Part shown: positions 17,212 to 25,052 of the stretch, in pieces
How the letters are laid out: the number at the start of each line of letters is the position of its first letter
Numbering within the stretch: the first letter of the stretch is position 1
Assembly: GCF_902498785.1 (NCBI RefSeq)
Contig: NZ_LR701494.1
Span: 620,001-684,000 of the forward strand
DNA length: 64,000 nt
Direction: 5' to 3'
Origin: Sphingomonas sp. EC-HK361
GTDB lineage: Bacteria; Pseudomonadota; Alphaproteobacteria; Sphingomonadales; Sphingomonadaceae
Notes under the pieces: generated by a model
Seen by the model: only the letters and a program-made list of their open reading frames with translations
Databases searched by the model: none
Told to the model about the DNA's origin: nothing
Made by a program: the position numbers and the translations under genes

Positions 17212-17678
17212 TGAAAGTCCTTCGTATCAATCGCGTCTTCTGGCGAAGCGGAGTCGGCGGCGCAAGGCGCGAGGCTTACAAGCGTGACCGGATCGAAGCG
17301 CCCATGCACCGCCCCGTCGCGCACCGCGCGCCAGCCCCGCACCTCGTTTCCCGCAGCGATCAACCACAGCGATCCGTCGGGGGTGGCATCCGCTGCGTCG
17401 TGCGCGGAAGGCTCCGCGAAACCGGACGGATGTGAATGATAATGCCCCATGATCGCAGGCCCGCCAGAGCGCGCGTGCCGGTGCGCGGCGATCAGCGCGG
17501 CGGGATCGATCTCGAACGTTCGGGCTGGGTCCGTCGCGACGTTTAAGCATGCTTGCGCCGCGTGAATGGCGGTGCCGTCTCCGAACAGAAGGCCGCAGAT
17601 TTCCTTTGCAGGGGAGGCCCGCATTTCTGCGACGATCTGCGCCAGCACCGTGCTTGAAATCGTCACCCGCATCGCCAC
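17208..17678 (-). CDS. JAMM/Mov34 metallopeptidase
   Basis: A 156-residue JAB1/MPN domain protein. The full JAMM zinc signature is present: Glu26 in AKEICGLLFG, His81 and His83 in HSHPSG, Ser91 and Asp94 in EPSAHDAAD. Bacterial JAMM proteins cleave small-protein conjugates or precursor C-termini, often in sulfur-carrier pathways, but no ThiS/MoaD-like gene or E1-like gene is adjacent, so the substrate is unknown. Its stop overlaps the chpT start (ATGA), suggesting co-translation with a cell-cycle phosphotransferase. It is divergent from rluD with an 11-base gap between start codons, so their promoters must overlap. Confidence 0.88.
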   Translation of the reverse strand: MAMRVTISSTVLAQIVAEMRASPAKEICGLLFGDGTAIHAAQACLNVATDPARTFEIDPAALIAAHRHARSGGPAIMGHYHSHPSGFAEPSAHDAADATPDGSLWLIAAGNEVRGWRAVRDGAVHGRFDPVTLVSLAPCAADSASPEDAIDTKDFQ

Positions 17679-17689
17679 ATCGCTAGCGC

Positions 17690-18637
17690 ATGGACCGGGG
17701 GGTTTCCATCTTCGAGGCGACGATCGCCCCTTCGGCTGACGGCTGGCGGCTAGACCGCGCGCTCGCCGACGCGGTGCCGACGCTCTCGCGCGAGCGGCTG
17801 AAGGTTCTTATCAATGCCGGCCAGGTCGAAAGGGCCGGCATCCTCGCCCGCGACCCCGCCCGCAAGGCTGCTGCCGGAGAGACCTTCACCGTTGCGGTCC
17901 CGATCCCGACCGAGCCGCATAACGAAGCGCAGGATATCCCGCTCTCGATCGCGTTCGAGGACGATCATCTGATTGTCATCGACAAGCAGGCGGGGCTCGT
18001 TGTCCATCCAGCGGCTGGCAATCTCGACGGCACGCTCGTCAACGCGCTGCTCCACCACTGCAAGGGGTCGCTGTCCGGCATCGGCGGGGTCGCGCGACCG
18101 GGGATCGTTCACCGGATCGACAAGGACACGAGCGGGCTGATGGTTGCGGCAAAGACCGACCGCGCGCACGAAGGGCTGGCAAAGCAGTTCGCCGCGCACA
18201 GCATCGACCGCCGCTACCGCGCGATCGTGACGGGTCACCCCCGCCCTGCCGCCGGCACTATCGATGCGCCGCTCGCGCGAAGCCCGAGTAACCGAAAGAA
18301 GATTGCGATCGTATCTACCGGCAAGCGCGCCGTGACCCATTATCGCACCCTGGAGCCGCTCGACGGCGCCGCACTGGTCGAATGCCGCCTGGAGACGGGG
18401 CGCACGCATCAGGTGCGCGTCCACATGGCATCGATCGGCCACCCCTTGTTGGGCGACCAGTCCTATGGTAGAACAAAAGGCGCCCAGAAAGCGCTTCTCG
18501 AAACGCTCGGTTTCCGCCGCCAGGCCTTGCACGCGGCCCATCTGGGGTTCATTCATCCGGTGACAAACGCCGCTTTGGCGTTCGAAAGTACAATCCCTGC
18601 TGACATGCAGGAACTGTTCAGTCACCTCCACGTATAG
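17690..18637 (+). CDS. rluD: RluA-family 23S rRNA pseudouridine synthase (RluD-like)
   Basis: The 315-residue enzyme isomerises uridines in RNA; RluD modifies 23S helix 69 at positions 1911, 1915 and 1917. An S4 RNA-binding domain covers about residues 18-75 (RLDRALADAVPTLSRERLKVLI). The catalytic domain has the motif HRIDKDTSGLMV with Asp144 as nucleophile, preceded by VIDKQAGLVVHP and followed by RRYRAIVTG and the late ETGRTHQVRVHM. Length and an N-terminal S4 domain favour RluD over RluA or RluC. It is followed on the same strand by rpoH, 57 bases on. Confidence 0.93.
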   Translation: MDRGVSIFEATIAPSADGWRLDRALADAVPTLSRERLKVLINAGQVERAGILARDPARKAAAGETFTVAVPIPTEPHNEAQDIPLSIAFEDDHLIVIDKQAGLVVHPAAGNLDGTLVNALLHHCKGSLSGIGGVARPGIVHRIDKDTSGLMVAAKTDRAHEGLAKQFAAHSIDRRYRAIVTGHPRPAAGTIDAPLARSPSNRKKIAIVSTGKRAVTHYRTLEPLDGAALVECRLETGRTHQVRVHMASIGHPLLGDQSYGRTKGAQKALLETLGFRRQALHAAHLGFIHPVTNAALAFESTIPADMQELFSHLHV

Positions 18638-18650
18638 CTAAAGGGCAATG

Positions 18651-18665
18651 CGCTGCGATGCAGCG
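18651..18665 (+). other. Short hairpin in the rluD-rpoH gap
   Basis: CGCTGC and GCAGCG form a perfect 6-base stem around GAT, 30 bases ahead of the rpoH start. It has no T-tract. It could be part of the rpoH leader or chance; nothing else in the gap is distinctive. Confidence 0.25.
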
Positions 18666-18694
18666 TAGGTGCCCCGAAGAAAGGGAGTTCGATC

Positions 18695-19597
18695 ATGGCA
18701 GCCCGCAGCAACGTCCCAGCGACGATCCCCGCGCTTGGCGGAGAGGCGAGCCTCAACCGCTACCTTTCCGAGATCAAGAAATTCCCGATCCTCGCACCCG
18801 AGCAGGAATATATGCTCGCCAAGCGCTTTCAGGAGCATGGCGATACCGAAGCAGCAGCCCAGCTTGTTACCTCGCATCTGCGCCTCGTGGCCAAGATCGC
18901 GATGGGCTATCGCGGCTACGGCCTGCCCACATCGGAACTGATTTCCGAAGGCAATATCGGCCTGATGCAGGGCGTGAAGAAGTTCGAGCCCGATCGTGGC
19001 TTCCGCCTCGCGACCTATGCGATGTGGTGGATCCGCGCGTCGATCCAGGAATATATCCTGCGCAGCTGGTCGCTCGTGAAGATGGGCACCACGGCTGCAC
19101 AGAAGAAGCTGTTCTTCAACCTGCGCCGGATGAAGTCCAAGCTCGACGCGTTCGAGGACGGCGATCTCAGCCCCGAGAACGTCACCAAGATCGCGACCGA
19201 TCTCGGCGTGGCGGAAGCGGACGTCGTCAGCATGAACCGTCGGATGGCAATGGGCGGCGACACCTCGCTCAACGTGCCGATGCGCGAGGATGGCGAGGGC
19301 CAGTGGCAGGATTGGCTCGCCGACGATGCACCGCTGCAGGATACGATCGTTGCCGAAACGCAGGAGGCCGAGGTTCGCCACGGCATGCTCGTGTCGGCGA
19401 TGGATGACCTGAACGACCGCGAGAAGCACATCCTCACCGAACGCCGCCTGACCGACGATCCCAAGACGCTCGAGGAGCTGAGCCAGGTTTACGGCGTATC
19501 GCGCGAACGCGTCCGACAGATCGAAGTGCGCGCGTTCGAAAAGCTGCAAAAGGCGATGATGCGCCTCGCTGGCGAAAAGCGACTGCTCACCGCCTGA
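18695..19597 (+). CDS. rpoH: RNA polymerase heat-shock sigma factor RpoH (sigma-32)
   Basis: RpoH directs transcription of chaperone and protease genes under heat stress. The 300-residue protein has region 1.2-2.1 (LNRYLSEIKKFPILAPEQEYML) and region 2.2-2.4 with LVTSHLRLVAKIAMGYRGYGLP, ELISEGNIGLMQGVKKF and GFRLATYAMWWIRASIQEYI. The RpoH box follows at TTAAQKKLFFNLRRMK, with region 4.2 (VYGVSRERVRQIEVRAFEKL) at the end. The RpoH box with QKKLFFNLR separates it from RpoD and RpoS. The ATG at 18695 follows an AAGGGAG ribosome site. The gene ends at a clear hairpin terminator. Confidence 0.97.
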   Translation: MAARSNVPATIPALGGEASLNRYLSEIKKFPILAPEQEYMLAKRFQEHGDTEAAAQLVTSHLRLVAKIAMGYRGYGLPTSELISEGNIGLMQGVKKFEPDRGFRLATYAMWWIRASIQEYILRSWSLVKMGTTAAQKKLFFNLRRMKSKLDAFEDGDLSPENVTKIATDLGVAEADVVSMNRRMAMGGDTSLNVPMREDGEGQWQDWLADDAPLQDTIVAETQEAEVRHGMLVSAMDDLNDREKHILTERRLTDDPKTLEELSQVYGVSRERVRQIEVRAFEKLQKAMMRLAGEKRLLTA

Positions 19598-19636
19598 ACC
19601 CGCGCGGCGCTTGCCGCAATCCGATCCAAAAATGCA

Positions 19637-19682
19637 GCGGAATGTGGCGACCCCACGTTCCGCCGCGCCCGTCTTTCCTTTC
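19637..19682 (+). terminator. Rho-independent terminator of rpoH
   Basis: GCGGAATGTGG pairs with CCACGTTCCGC (one G-U pair) around a 5-base loop, followed by a pyrimidine-rich GTCTTTCCTTTC. It is 40 bases after the rpoH stop and well placed to separate it from infA. Confidence 0.75.
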
Positions 19683-19741
19683 GGCGCGCGATCCGCTAAG
19701 GCGCGCCGTCCTCAGATATCCCAGAATTCGGAAGGTTTTGT

Positions 19742-19987
19742 TTGGCCAAGGAAGAGCTCCTCGAAATGCGCGGCCAGGTGGTCGAGCTTCTGCCCAACGC
19801 GATGTTCCGCGTCCGGCTCGAGAATGATCACGAAATCCTCGGTCACACGGCCGGAAAGATGCGCAAGAACCGCATCCGCGTGCTCGTCGGCGACGAAGTG
19901 CTGGTCGAACTGACGCCCTACGATCTGACCAAGGGCCGCATCACCTATCGCTTCATGCCGGGCCGCGGCGGTCCGGGACCGTCCTGA
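19742..19987 (+). CDS. infA: Translation initiation factor IF-1
   Basis: IF-1 binds the ribosomal A site during initiation. The 81-residue product is a single S1-like OB fold: [68 protein letters not shown]. The start is TTG at 19742, since MAKEEL is the invariant beginning of the family and there is no ATG. The C-terminal GRGGPGPS is a small extension beyond the usual 72 residues. The gene sits between the rpoH terminator and a REP pair, upstream of maf. Confidence 0.97.
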   Translation: MAKEELLEMRGQVVELLPNAMFRVRLENDHEILGHTAGKMRKNRIRVLVGDEVLVELTPYDLTKGRITYRFMPGRGGPGPS

Positions 19988-20012
19988 GCCGCGGTTAGGC
20001 CGCACCTTCACA

Positions 20013-20099
20013 CGGTTCGGGCTGAGCTTGTCGAAGCCCCGTCCTCCTTGTTTGAAGGACGAAGAAAGAACAGCCCTTCGACAAGCTCAGGGCAAACGG
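20013..20099. repeat. REP-like inverted pair (infA-maf)
   Basis: Two facing arms of the dispersed palindrome: CGGTTCGGGCTGAGCTTGTC at the left and GACAAGCTCAGGGCAAACGG at the right. Stem triplets are GGG/CCC in the first arm and CCC/GGG in the second. A smaller hairpin (GTCCT...AGGAC) lies between them. Confidence 0.85.
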
Positions 20100-20103
20100 T
20101 TGT

Positions 20104-20682
20104 GTGTTGGCCCAGTCCCTCGTCCTTGCCTCCTCCTCCCCACGCCGCCGCGAACTGATCGCGCGGCTCGGAATCGAACCATCGCGCATCGCTGCGCCCG
20201 ATGTCGACGAAACCCCGCTGAAGGACGAGCGCCCCCGCGATTACGCGTTGCGGATCGCGGTATCGAAGGCGATGGCCGTACCGCGCGCCGATAACGAAGT
20301 GATCCTGGCCGCCGACACCACCGTCGCCGCCGGACGCCGCATTCTCGGCAAACCCGCCGACGAGGCAGACCTGCGCCGGATGCTCGCGCTTCTTTCGGGG
20401 CGCCGCCACCACTGCATCAGCGCGGTTGCAGTCATCGATCGCGCCGGCACGCTGCGCACCCGCATTTCCGACACGACGGTTGCGTTCAAGGCGCTGAGCG
20501 CTGCCGAGATCGACGGTTACGTCGCCTGCGGCGAAGGCATGGGAAAGGCGGGCGGCTACGCGATCCAGGGCCGTGCGGAAGCGTTCGTCCGGTTCCTCCA
20601 GGGGAGTCATTCGGGCGTTGTCGGGCTGCCCTTGTTCGAAACCCGCGCGCTGCTCGTCGCGGCGGGCCTGCCGCTTGCCTGA
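20104..20682 (+). CDS. maf: Maf-family nucleoside triphosphate pyrophosphatase
   Basis: Maf proteins hydrolyse non-canonical or excess nucleoside triphosphates to monophosphates and pyrophosphate. The 192-residue product has LVLASSSPRRRELIARLG at the N-terminus, DVDETP, the ADTTVAAGRRILGKP metal-binding region, and GKAGGYAIQGRAE late in the sequence, all family hallmarks. The start is GTG at 20104 or TTG at 20107, only a few bases past a REP pair. The stop overlaps the TTG start of the downstream RNase E/G-like gene by 8 bases, so the two are coupled. Confidence 0.93.
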   Translation: MLAQSLVLASSSPRRRELIARLGIEPSRIAAPDVDETPLKDERPRDYALRIAVSKAMAVPRADNEVILAADTTVAAGRRILGKPADEADLRRMLALLSGRRHHCISAVAVIDRAGTLRTRISDTTVAFKALSAAEIDGYVACGEGMGKAGGYAIQGRAEAFVRFLQGSHSGVVGLPLFETRALLVAAGLPLA

Positions 20683-21640
20683 ATGGCTGTATGAGGCCGG
20701 GATCGGCGAAGCGCGCGCAGCGCTCGTCGATGGCGAGACCATCCTCGCGGCCCGGATCGAACCCGCCGCAATCGGCCTGCGGGTCGGAACGATCGCCAAG
20801 GCCCGACTGATCGAGCGCATCTCCGCGCAGATCGGTCTTGCACGGTTGAACGATGGCCGGGACATCATTGTCGATCGCCCGCCCGCCGGCGCAACCCTCG
20901 GCAGCGCATTGACCATCGAGGTCGTCCGCGAGGCGATCCCCGAACCGGGTCGCCCCAAGCTCGCACGCGCGCGCGTCGCTGCCGAGGACGCAATCGAACG
21001 CGACGCCCCGGCCCTTCTCGAACGGATCACGGCGTCCCCCCACGCCGTCCGCATGTGTCGCGCGCATGAAGCCGACGCGCTGGAAACTGCGGGCTGGTCC
21101 GAAGTCCTGGAGGAAGCCCGCACCGGCGACATCTGCTTCGCACTCGGCGCGCTGCGTCTCTCGCCGACCCCGGCGATGACGTTGTTCGACGTCGACGGCC
21201 CTGCCCCGCTTGGCCCTCTCGCGGTCGCCGCCGCGCGCGCCGTCGCTGCCGCGATCGATCGCCACGACATCGGCGGATCGATCGGCATCGACTTCCCGAC
21301 ACTCGGTAACAAGGCGGAGCGTCAGGCCGTCGCCGACGCCCTGGACGCGACGCTCGCCCAGCCGTTCGAACGCACCGCAGTCAACGGGTTCGGCTTCCTG
21401 CAGATCGTCCGGCCGCGTCCCCGCGCGTCGCTGCCCGAATTCCTGCGCGCTGATCCCATCGGCGCCGCCGCACGCGCGGTGCTGCGCACGCTGGAGCGGA
21501 CGCCGCCGGGCGCGGTGAACGCGGTGCGCCTGCCCGCCGCCGTCATCGCGCGCATCGATAGCGAAGGCTGGCGCGCGGAACTCGAACGCCGCACAGGCGT
21601 CGTCTCGCGTATGGAGCCGAACCCAATGGAACGAGGATGA
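20675..21640 (+). CDS. Short RNase E/G-like ribonuclease
   Basis: A 321-residue protein related to the catalytic core of RNase E/G but much shorter. Features are an S1-like beginning (EWLYEAGIGEARAALVDG), ARLNDGRDIIVDRPP, and an internal DNase-I-like fold stretch TLFDVDGPAPLGPLAVAAARAVAAAIDRHDIGG with IGIDFPTLGNKAERQAV. The Asp in LFDVDG and the Asp in GIDFP correspond to the metal-binding positions of RNase E. The zinc-link CPxCxG is absent. The start is TTG at 20675, giving the family beginning (M)PEWLYEAGIGEA; ATG starts further upstream lie in maf. It overlaps maf by 8 bases and yacG by 4 bases. Confidence 0.85.
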   Translation: MPEWLYEAGIGEARAALVDGETILAARIEPAAIGLRVGTIAKARLIERISAQIGLARLNDGRDIIVDRPPAGATLGSALTIEVVREAIPEPGRPKLARARVAAEDAIERDAPALLERITASPHAVRMCRAHEADALETAGWSEVLEEARTGDICFALGALRLSPTPAMTLFDVDGPAPLGPLAVAAARAVAAAIDRHDIGGSIGIDFPTLGNKAERQAVADALDATLAQPFERTAVNGFGFLQIVRPRPRASLPEFLRADPIGAAARAVLRTLERTPPGAVNAVRLPAAVIARIDSEGWRAELERRTGVVSRMEPNPMERG

Positions 21641-21810
21641 CCAAGAGCGCCTGCCCCGTCTGCGGCAAGTCGCCGCATGCGCTTCACGTCCCCTTCTGCA
21701 GCCGCGGCTGCAAGGATCGCGACCTGCTGCAATGGCTCGGCGAAGGCTATCGCATTCCGGGGCCGAAAACTGACGAGGAAGGGCTGGACAGCCCGCCCGA
21801 CCATCCCTAG
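21637..21810 (+). CDS. yacG: DNA gyrase inhibitor YacG (zinc protein)
   Basis: A 57-residue protein beginning MTKSACPVCGKSPHALHVPF. Its four zinc ligands are arranged as CPVCG and FCSRGCKDRD, followed by DLLQWLGEGYRIPG, which is the YacG family pattern. YacG binds zinc and inhibits DNA gyrase in Escherichia coli. The ATG overlaps the stop of the RNase E/G-like gene (ATGA), so the three genes maf, RNase and yacG form a tightly coupled set. The end at 21810 is 30 bases before tRNA-Phe. Confidence 0.93.
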   Translation: MTKSACPVCGKSPHALHVPFCSRGCKDRDLLQWLGEGYRIPGPKTDEEGLDSPPDHP

Positions 21811-21840
21811 AGACGCCGCTTCCGGACGCGGTTCGGAAAT

Positions 21841-21916
21841 GCCCAAGTAGCTCAGTTGGTAGAGCATACGACTGAAAATCGTAGTGTCGGTGGTTCGATC
21901 CCGCCCTTGGGCACCA
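21841..21916 (+). tRNA. tRNA-Phe (anticodon GAA)
   Basis: Acceptor GCCCAAG pairs with CTTGGGC, followed by A and encoded CCA. The anticodon stem ACGA/TCGT encloses CTGAAAA, giving GAA. The D-arm has GCTCAGTTGGTAGAGC and the T-arm GGTTCGATCC. Confidence 0.97.
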
Positions 21917-21933
21917 TTCCCTTCTTCCTGAAA

Positions 21934-22671
21934 TCAGCGCAGTCGCCGCGGCACCTTCGGGGCGAGCGCGGACAGCACGCCGCGCAGCGTGCGGACTTCC
22001 GGGCTCGACCAGCCGGGCTTCGTCAGCAGCGTCCGCAGCGTCCGCTTCGACGCGGGAACGCGGTCCGGCGGGAAGTAGAAGCCAGCCTCCTCCAGCATCG
22101 CGTCGAGCTGCGCGATCATCCCGTCGAGCTCGCCCTGCGGCGCGGGATCGGGAAGATCGACCTCGGGCGGCTGCGCCAGCGTGACGCCCTTCGACCACTC
22201 ATAGGCGACGAGGATCACCGCCTGGGCAAGGTTCAGGCTGCCGAACTCGGGATTGATCGGCACCGTGACGATGGTGCGCGCGATCGCGACGTCATCCGTC
22301 TCCAGCCCCGAACGTTCGGGGCCGAACAGGATCGCCGAGCGCCCCGGCCCCGCATGGATTTCACGCGCCGCGACTTCGGGCGTGACGACGGGCTTGGTGA
22401 CCCCGCGCTTGCGCACCGTCGTCGCATAGACATGCGCGCAGTCGGCAACGGCGTTCGCGACGCTGTCGAAGACCTGTGCCTGCTCCAGCACGATGTCCGC
22501 GCCCGACGCAGCCGGTCCGGCCTGCGGGTTCGGCCACCCGTCGCGCGGCGCGACGAGCCGCATCTCGACGAGCCCGAAATTGAGCATCGCGCGCGCGGCC
22601 TTGCCGATGTTTTCGCCGAGCTGCGGGCGGACGAGGACGATGACGGGGGCAGGCGTGGTGGTGCTTCCCAC
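21934..22671 (-). CDS. trmJ: TrmJ-type tRNA 2'-O-methyltransferase (SPOUT)
   Basis: TrmJ methylates the ribose at position 32 of several tRNAs. The SPOUT fold is clear: PVIVLVRPQLGENIGKAARAM, EMRLVAPRDGWPNP, the knot motifs ILFGPERSGL and VPINPEFGSLNLAQAV, and a C-terminal helical part (MIAQLDAMLEEAGF). The start given is GTG at 22671, which yields a 245-residue protein of normal length. The frame does not stop upstream: it stays open through an inverted-repeat arm and joins the GIY-YIG gene that starts at 22989, so a fused 351-residue protein is possible. The GTG abuts the outer end of that arm. The exact start is uncertain. Confidence 0.87.
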   Translation of the reverse strand: MGSTTTPAPVIVLVRPQLGENIGKAARAMLNFGLVEMRLVAPRDGWPNPQAGPAASGADIVLEQAQVFDSVANAVADCAHVYATTVRKRGVTKPVVTPEVAAREIHAGPGRSAILFGPERSGLETDDVAIARTIVTVPINPEFGSLNLAQAVILVAYEWSKGVTLAQPPEVDLPDPAPQGELDGMIAQLDAMLEEAGFYFPPDRVPASKRTLRTLLTKPGWSSPEVRTLRGVLSALAPKVPRRLR

Positions 22672-22721
22672 CGTTCGGTTCGAGCCAGCGTCGAGCGCAG
22701 CCGAGGCGCGTGGTCGAGAAC
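22671..22721. repeat. Left inverted-repeat arm of GIY-YIG cassette 1
   Basis: Begins CCGTTCGGTTCGAGC and ends GTCGAGAAC, 51 bases. It is inverted relative to the arm at 22996-23045: the outer 15 bases and inner 9 bases are identical, with matching TCGAGC and GCCGAG blocks between them. It lies in frame between the nuclease and methyltransferase coding regions. Confidence 0.85.
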
Positions 22722-22989
22722 GCGAGGCCGCCGATATTCCAGCCCAGTCGCTCCGGAAGAGCGCTTCCTTCTTTTTGCGTGACCAGTCTTTCACCTGGTG
22801 CTCGCGCTCAAGCGCGTCGAGGCGCGTGGGAAATTCCTCCGCCCACATCAATTCGACCGGCAAGCGCTTGCTCGTATAGCCTTCTAATGCGCCCGTCTCA
22901 TGCTGAGCCAACCGGCGCTCCAAATCTTCGGTGTGACCGGTGTAATACGTGCCGTCCGAGCATCGGAGGATATAGACCCAGAACGTCAT
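22672..22989 (-). CDS. GIY-YIG nuclease domain, reading into trmJ
   Basis: About 85 residues of a GIY-YIG endonuclease of the small COG2827/URI type. It begins MTFWVYILRCSDG and carries the modified motif pair VYI...YTG, then the catalytic Arg in LERRLAQH, TRLDALEREHQVKDW with the Glu, and RKKKEALFRSDW. There is no stop codon; the frame continues through the repeat arm at 22671-22721 into trmJ. It is about 55% identical over an ungapped 85-residue alignment to the gene at 44225-44620. It is bracketed by inverted arms and lies between nrdR and trmJ. Family members are nucleases of uncertain substrate. Whether it is translated as a separate protein is unknown. Confidence 0.82.
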
Positions 22990-22995
22990 GCGCAG

Positions 22996-23045
22996 GTTCT
23001 CGACGATTGCATCTCGGCAAGCTCGATGCAGCTCGAACCGAACGG
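22996..23045. repeat. Right inverted-repeat arm of GIY-YIG cassette 1
   Basis: Begins GTTCTCGACGATTGCATC and ends CTCGAACCGAACGG, 50 bases. It is the reverse complement counterpart of 22671-22721, with about 36 of 50 positions matching. An internal TGCATC/GATGCA stem is present. It starts 7 bases upstream of the nuclease ATG and reaches to within 12 bases of the nrdR stop. Confidence 0.85.
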
Positions 23046-23056
23046 ATCTCTTGTTG

Positions 23057-23530
23057 TCACCCCCGCCCCACTTCCTCCACACTGCCAGCGAATTCCTCGA
23101 AGTCCCTCGCCTCGCTGAAATCGCGATAGACGCTCGCAAAGCGGATATACGCGACTGAATCGAGTCCCTTCAGCCCGTCCATCACCATCTCGCCGATCCG
23201 CTTCGACGAAACATCGGCCTCTCCCAGCGTTTCGAGCTGGCGCTGGATGCCCGACACCAGCCGCTCGATCGCGACGCCATCGACCGGGCGCTTGCGCGTC
23301 GCAATCGCGATGGAACGCAGCAGCTTTTCGCGGTCAAAGGACTCGCGGCGCACTCCGCCCGCCCCTTCGCTTTTCACGACGGTCAGATCGCGAAGCTGGA
23401 TGCGTTCGAACGTCGTGAAGCGCGCGGCGCAGCCCTCGCACTGGCGTCGCCGACGGATCGCCGCCCCGTCTTCGGTGGGGCGGCTGTCCTTCACCTGGCT
23501 GTCGTCATGGCCGCAAAAGGGGCAGCGCAT
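23057..23530 (-). CDS. nrdR: Transcriptional repressor NrdR
   Basis: NrdR senses ATP and dATP and represses ribonucleotide reductase genes. The 157-residue product has the N-terminal zinc ribbon ([20 protein letters not shown] with a second pair in [13 protein letters not shown]) and the ATP-cone domain: [21 protein letters not shown] and [15 protein letters not shown]. Length is normal, with a slight C-terminal extension EVGRG that runs up to the repeat arm of the GIY-YIG cassette. It lies downstream of glyA and a small membrane protein on the same strand. Confidence 0.97.
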   Translation of the reverse strand: MRCPFCGHDDSQVKDSRPTEDGAAIRRRRQCEGCAARFTTFERIQLRDLTVVKSEGAGGVRRESFDREKLLRSIAIATRKRPVDGVAIERLVSGIQRQLETLGEADVSSKRIGEMVMDGLKGLDSVAYIRFASVYRDFSEARDFEEFAGSVEEVGRG

Positions 23531-23542
23531 CCGGTCTGGTTC

Positions 23543-23731
23543 CTAGGCCTTCTTGTTCTTCATATAGGCGTAGGCCGCGCCGCCGAGCGCACCGAAGATC
23601 GGGCCGACGAACGGCACCGGGATCGCCACGACCGCGCCGAGCGCCGCCCATTTCGCCATGCTCTTGCCGAGTTCAGGATCGCGCTTCACGTCGCCCGTCA
23701 CTTCCTTGATCTTGTCGTCGATGCCGGCCAT
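23543..23731 (-). CDS. Small membrane protein of unknown function
   Basis: A 62-residue product beginning MAGIDDKIKEVTGDVKRD. It has an amphipathic start and then one or two hydrophobic segments (WAALGAVVAIPVPFVGPIFGALG and GAAYAYM), and a lysine-rich end. The N-terminus resembles the CsbD-like stress proteins (DKIKEVTGDVK), but the rest does not. It is between glyA and nrdR with gaps of 13 and 12 bases, so it is presumably co-transcribed. The longer open frame upstream reaches into glyA and is less likely. Confidence 0.65.
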   Translation of the reverse strand: MAGIDDKIKEVTGDVKRDPELGKSMAKWAALGAVVAIPVPFVGPIFGALGGAAYAYMKNKKA

Positions 23732-23744
23732 GCGCCGCTGCTCC

Positions 23745-25052
23745 TTACTGATAGATGGGAAAGCGCGCGCACAGCGTGCGCACACGGGTCCGAACGTCCG
23801 CCTCGACCTTCGGGTCCCCCGCTTCGCCCTTTGCCCGCAGTCCGTCGAGGACGTCGGCGACCATATGGCCGATCTCGCGGAATTCTGCGGGTCCGAAGCC
23901 GCGGGTCGTGCCGGCGGGCGAGCCGACGCGGATGCCGCTGGTCTTCACCGGCGGCAGCGGATCGTTGGGGATGCCGTTCTTGTTGCAGGTAATGCCGGCG
24001 CGCTCCAGCGCCTCGTCGGCATCCTTGCCCGTCACGCCGAGCGGGGTGAGATCGACGAGCGCCAGATGCGTGTCGGTGCCGCCGGAGACGATCTCCGCGC
24101 CGCGCTCTTTCAGAGTCGCGGCCAGCACCTTCGCGTTCTCGATGACGGCCGCGGCGTAGCTCTTGAATTCCGGCCGCAGCGCTTCCCCGAATGCGACCGC
24201 TTTCGCCGCGATCACATGCATCAGCGGCCCGCCCTGAAGGCCGGGGAAGACCGCGGAGTTGATCTTCTTCGCCACGCCTTCGTCATTGGTCAGCACCATG
24301 CCGCCGCGCGGCCCGCGCAGCGTCTTGTGCGTCGTCGTCGTCACGACATGCGCGTGGGGCAGCGGCGAGGGATGATGCCCGGCCGCCACCAGCCCGGCGA
24401 AATGCGCCATATCGACCATCAGCTTCGCGCCGACCTTGTCCGCAATCGCGCGAAAGCGTTCGAAATCGATGACGCGCGGATACGCCGATCCGCCCGCGAT
24501 GATCAGCGTCGGCTTGTGCTCGACCGCAAGCGCCTCCAGCGCGTCATAGTCGATCAGATGGGTGTCGGGATCCACGCCGTACTGCACCGCGTTGAACCAC
24601 TTGCCCGACATCGCCGCCTTCGCGCCGTGGGTCAGGTGCCCGCCGGCATCGAGGCTCATGCCCAGGATCGTGTCGCCCGGCTTGGTCAGCGCGAGCATCA
24701 CCGCGCCGTTAGCCTGCGCGCCCGAATGCGGCTGGACGTTGGCAAAGCCGCAGTCGAAGAGCTGCTTCGCGCGGTCGATCGCCAGCTGCTCGACCTCGTC
24801 GGAAGGGTGACAGCCCTGATAGTAGCGCTTGCCCGGATAACCCTCGGCATATTTGTTGGTGAAGACAGACCCCTGCGCTTCCAGCACCGCCCTGGAGACG
24901 ATGTTTTCGCTCGCGATCAGCTCGATCTGGGTCTGCTCGCGCTCCAGCTCGTGCGCGACGCCGACGAAGATCGTGGGGTCCGCTTCGGCCAGCGTGCGGG
25001 TGAAGAAGCCGTCCGGCTGCACGTCCGAAAGGGTGCGGGGGTTGGTGCTCAT
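23745..25052 (-). CDS. glyA: Serine hydroxymethyltransferase
   Basis: GlyA interconverts serine and glycine and supplies methylene-tetrahydrofolate. The 435-residue PLP enzyme shows [36 protein letters not shown], the [13 protein letters not shown] motif, and the PLP lysine in [16 protein letters not shown]. The ATG at 25052 overlaps the rpiB stop (ATGA). The pair rpiB-glyA is usual in alphaproteobacteria, followed here by nrdR. It supplies one-carbon units that PanB, encoded at 2152-3027, also uses. Confidence 0.98.
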   Translation of the reverse strand: MSTNPRTLSDVQPDGFFTRTLAEADPTIFVGVAHELEREQTQIELIASENIVSRAVLEAQGSVFTNKYAEGYPGKRYYQGCHPSDEVEQLAIDRAKQLFDCGFANVQPHSGAQANGAVMLALTKPGDTILGMSLDAGGHLTHGAKAAMSGKWFNAVQYGVDPDTHLIDYDALEALAVEHKPTLIIAGGSAYPRVIDFERFRAIADKVGAKLMVDMAHFAGLVAAGHHPSPLPHAHVVTTTTHKTLRGPRGGMVLTNDEGVAKKINSAVFPGLQGGPLMHVIAAKAVAFGEALRPEFKSYAAAVIENAKVLAATLKERGAEIVSGGTDTHLALVDLTPLGVTGKDADEALERAGITCNKNGIPNDPLPPVKTSGIRVGSPAGTTRGFGPAEFREIGHMVADVLDGLRAKGEAGDPKVEADVRTRVRTLCARFPIYQ

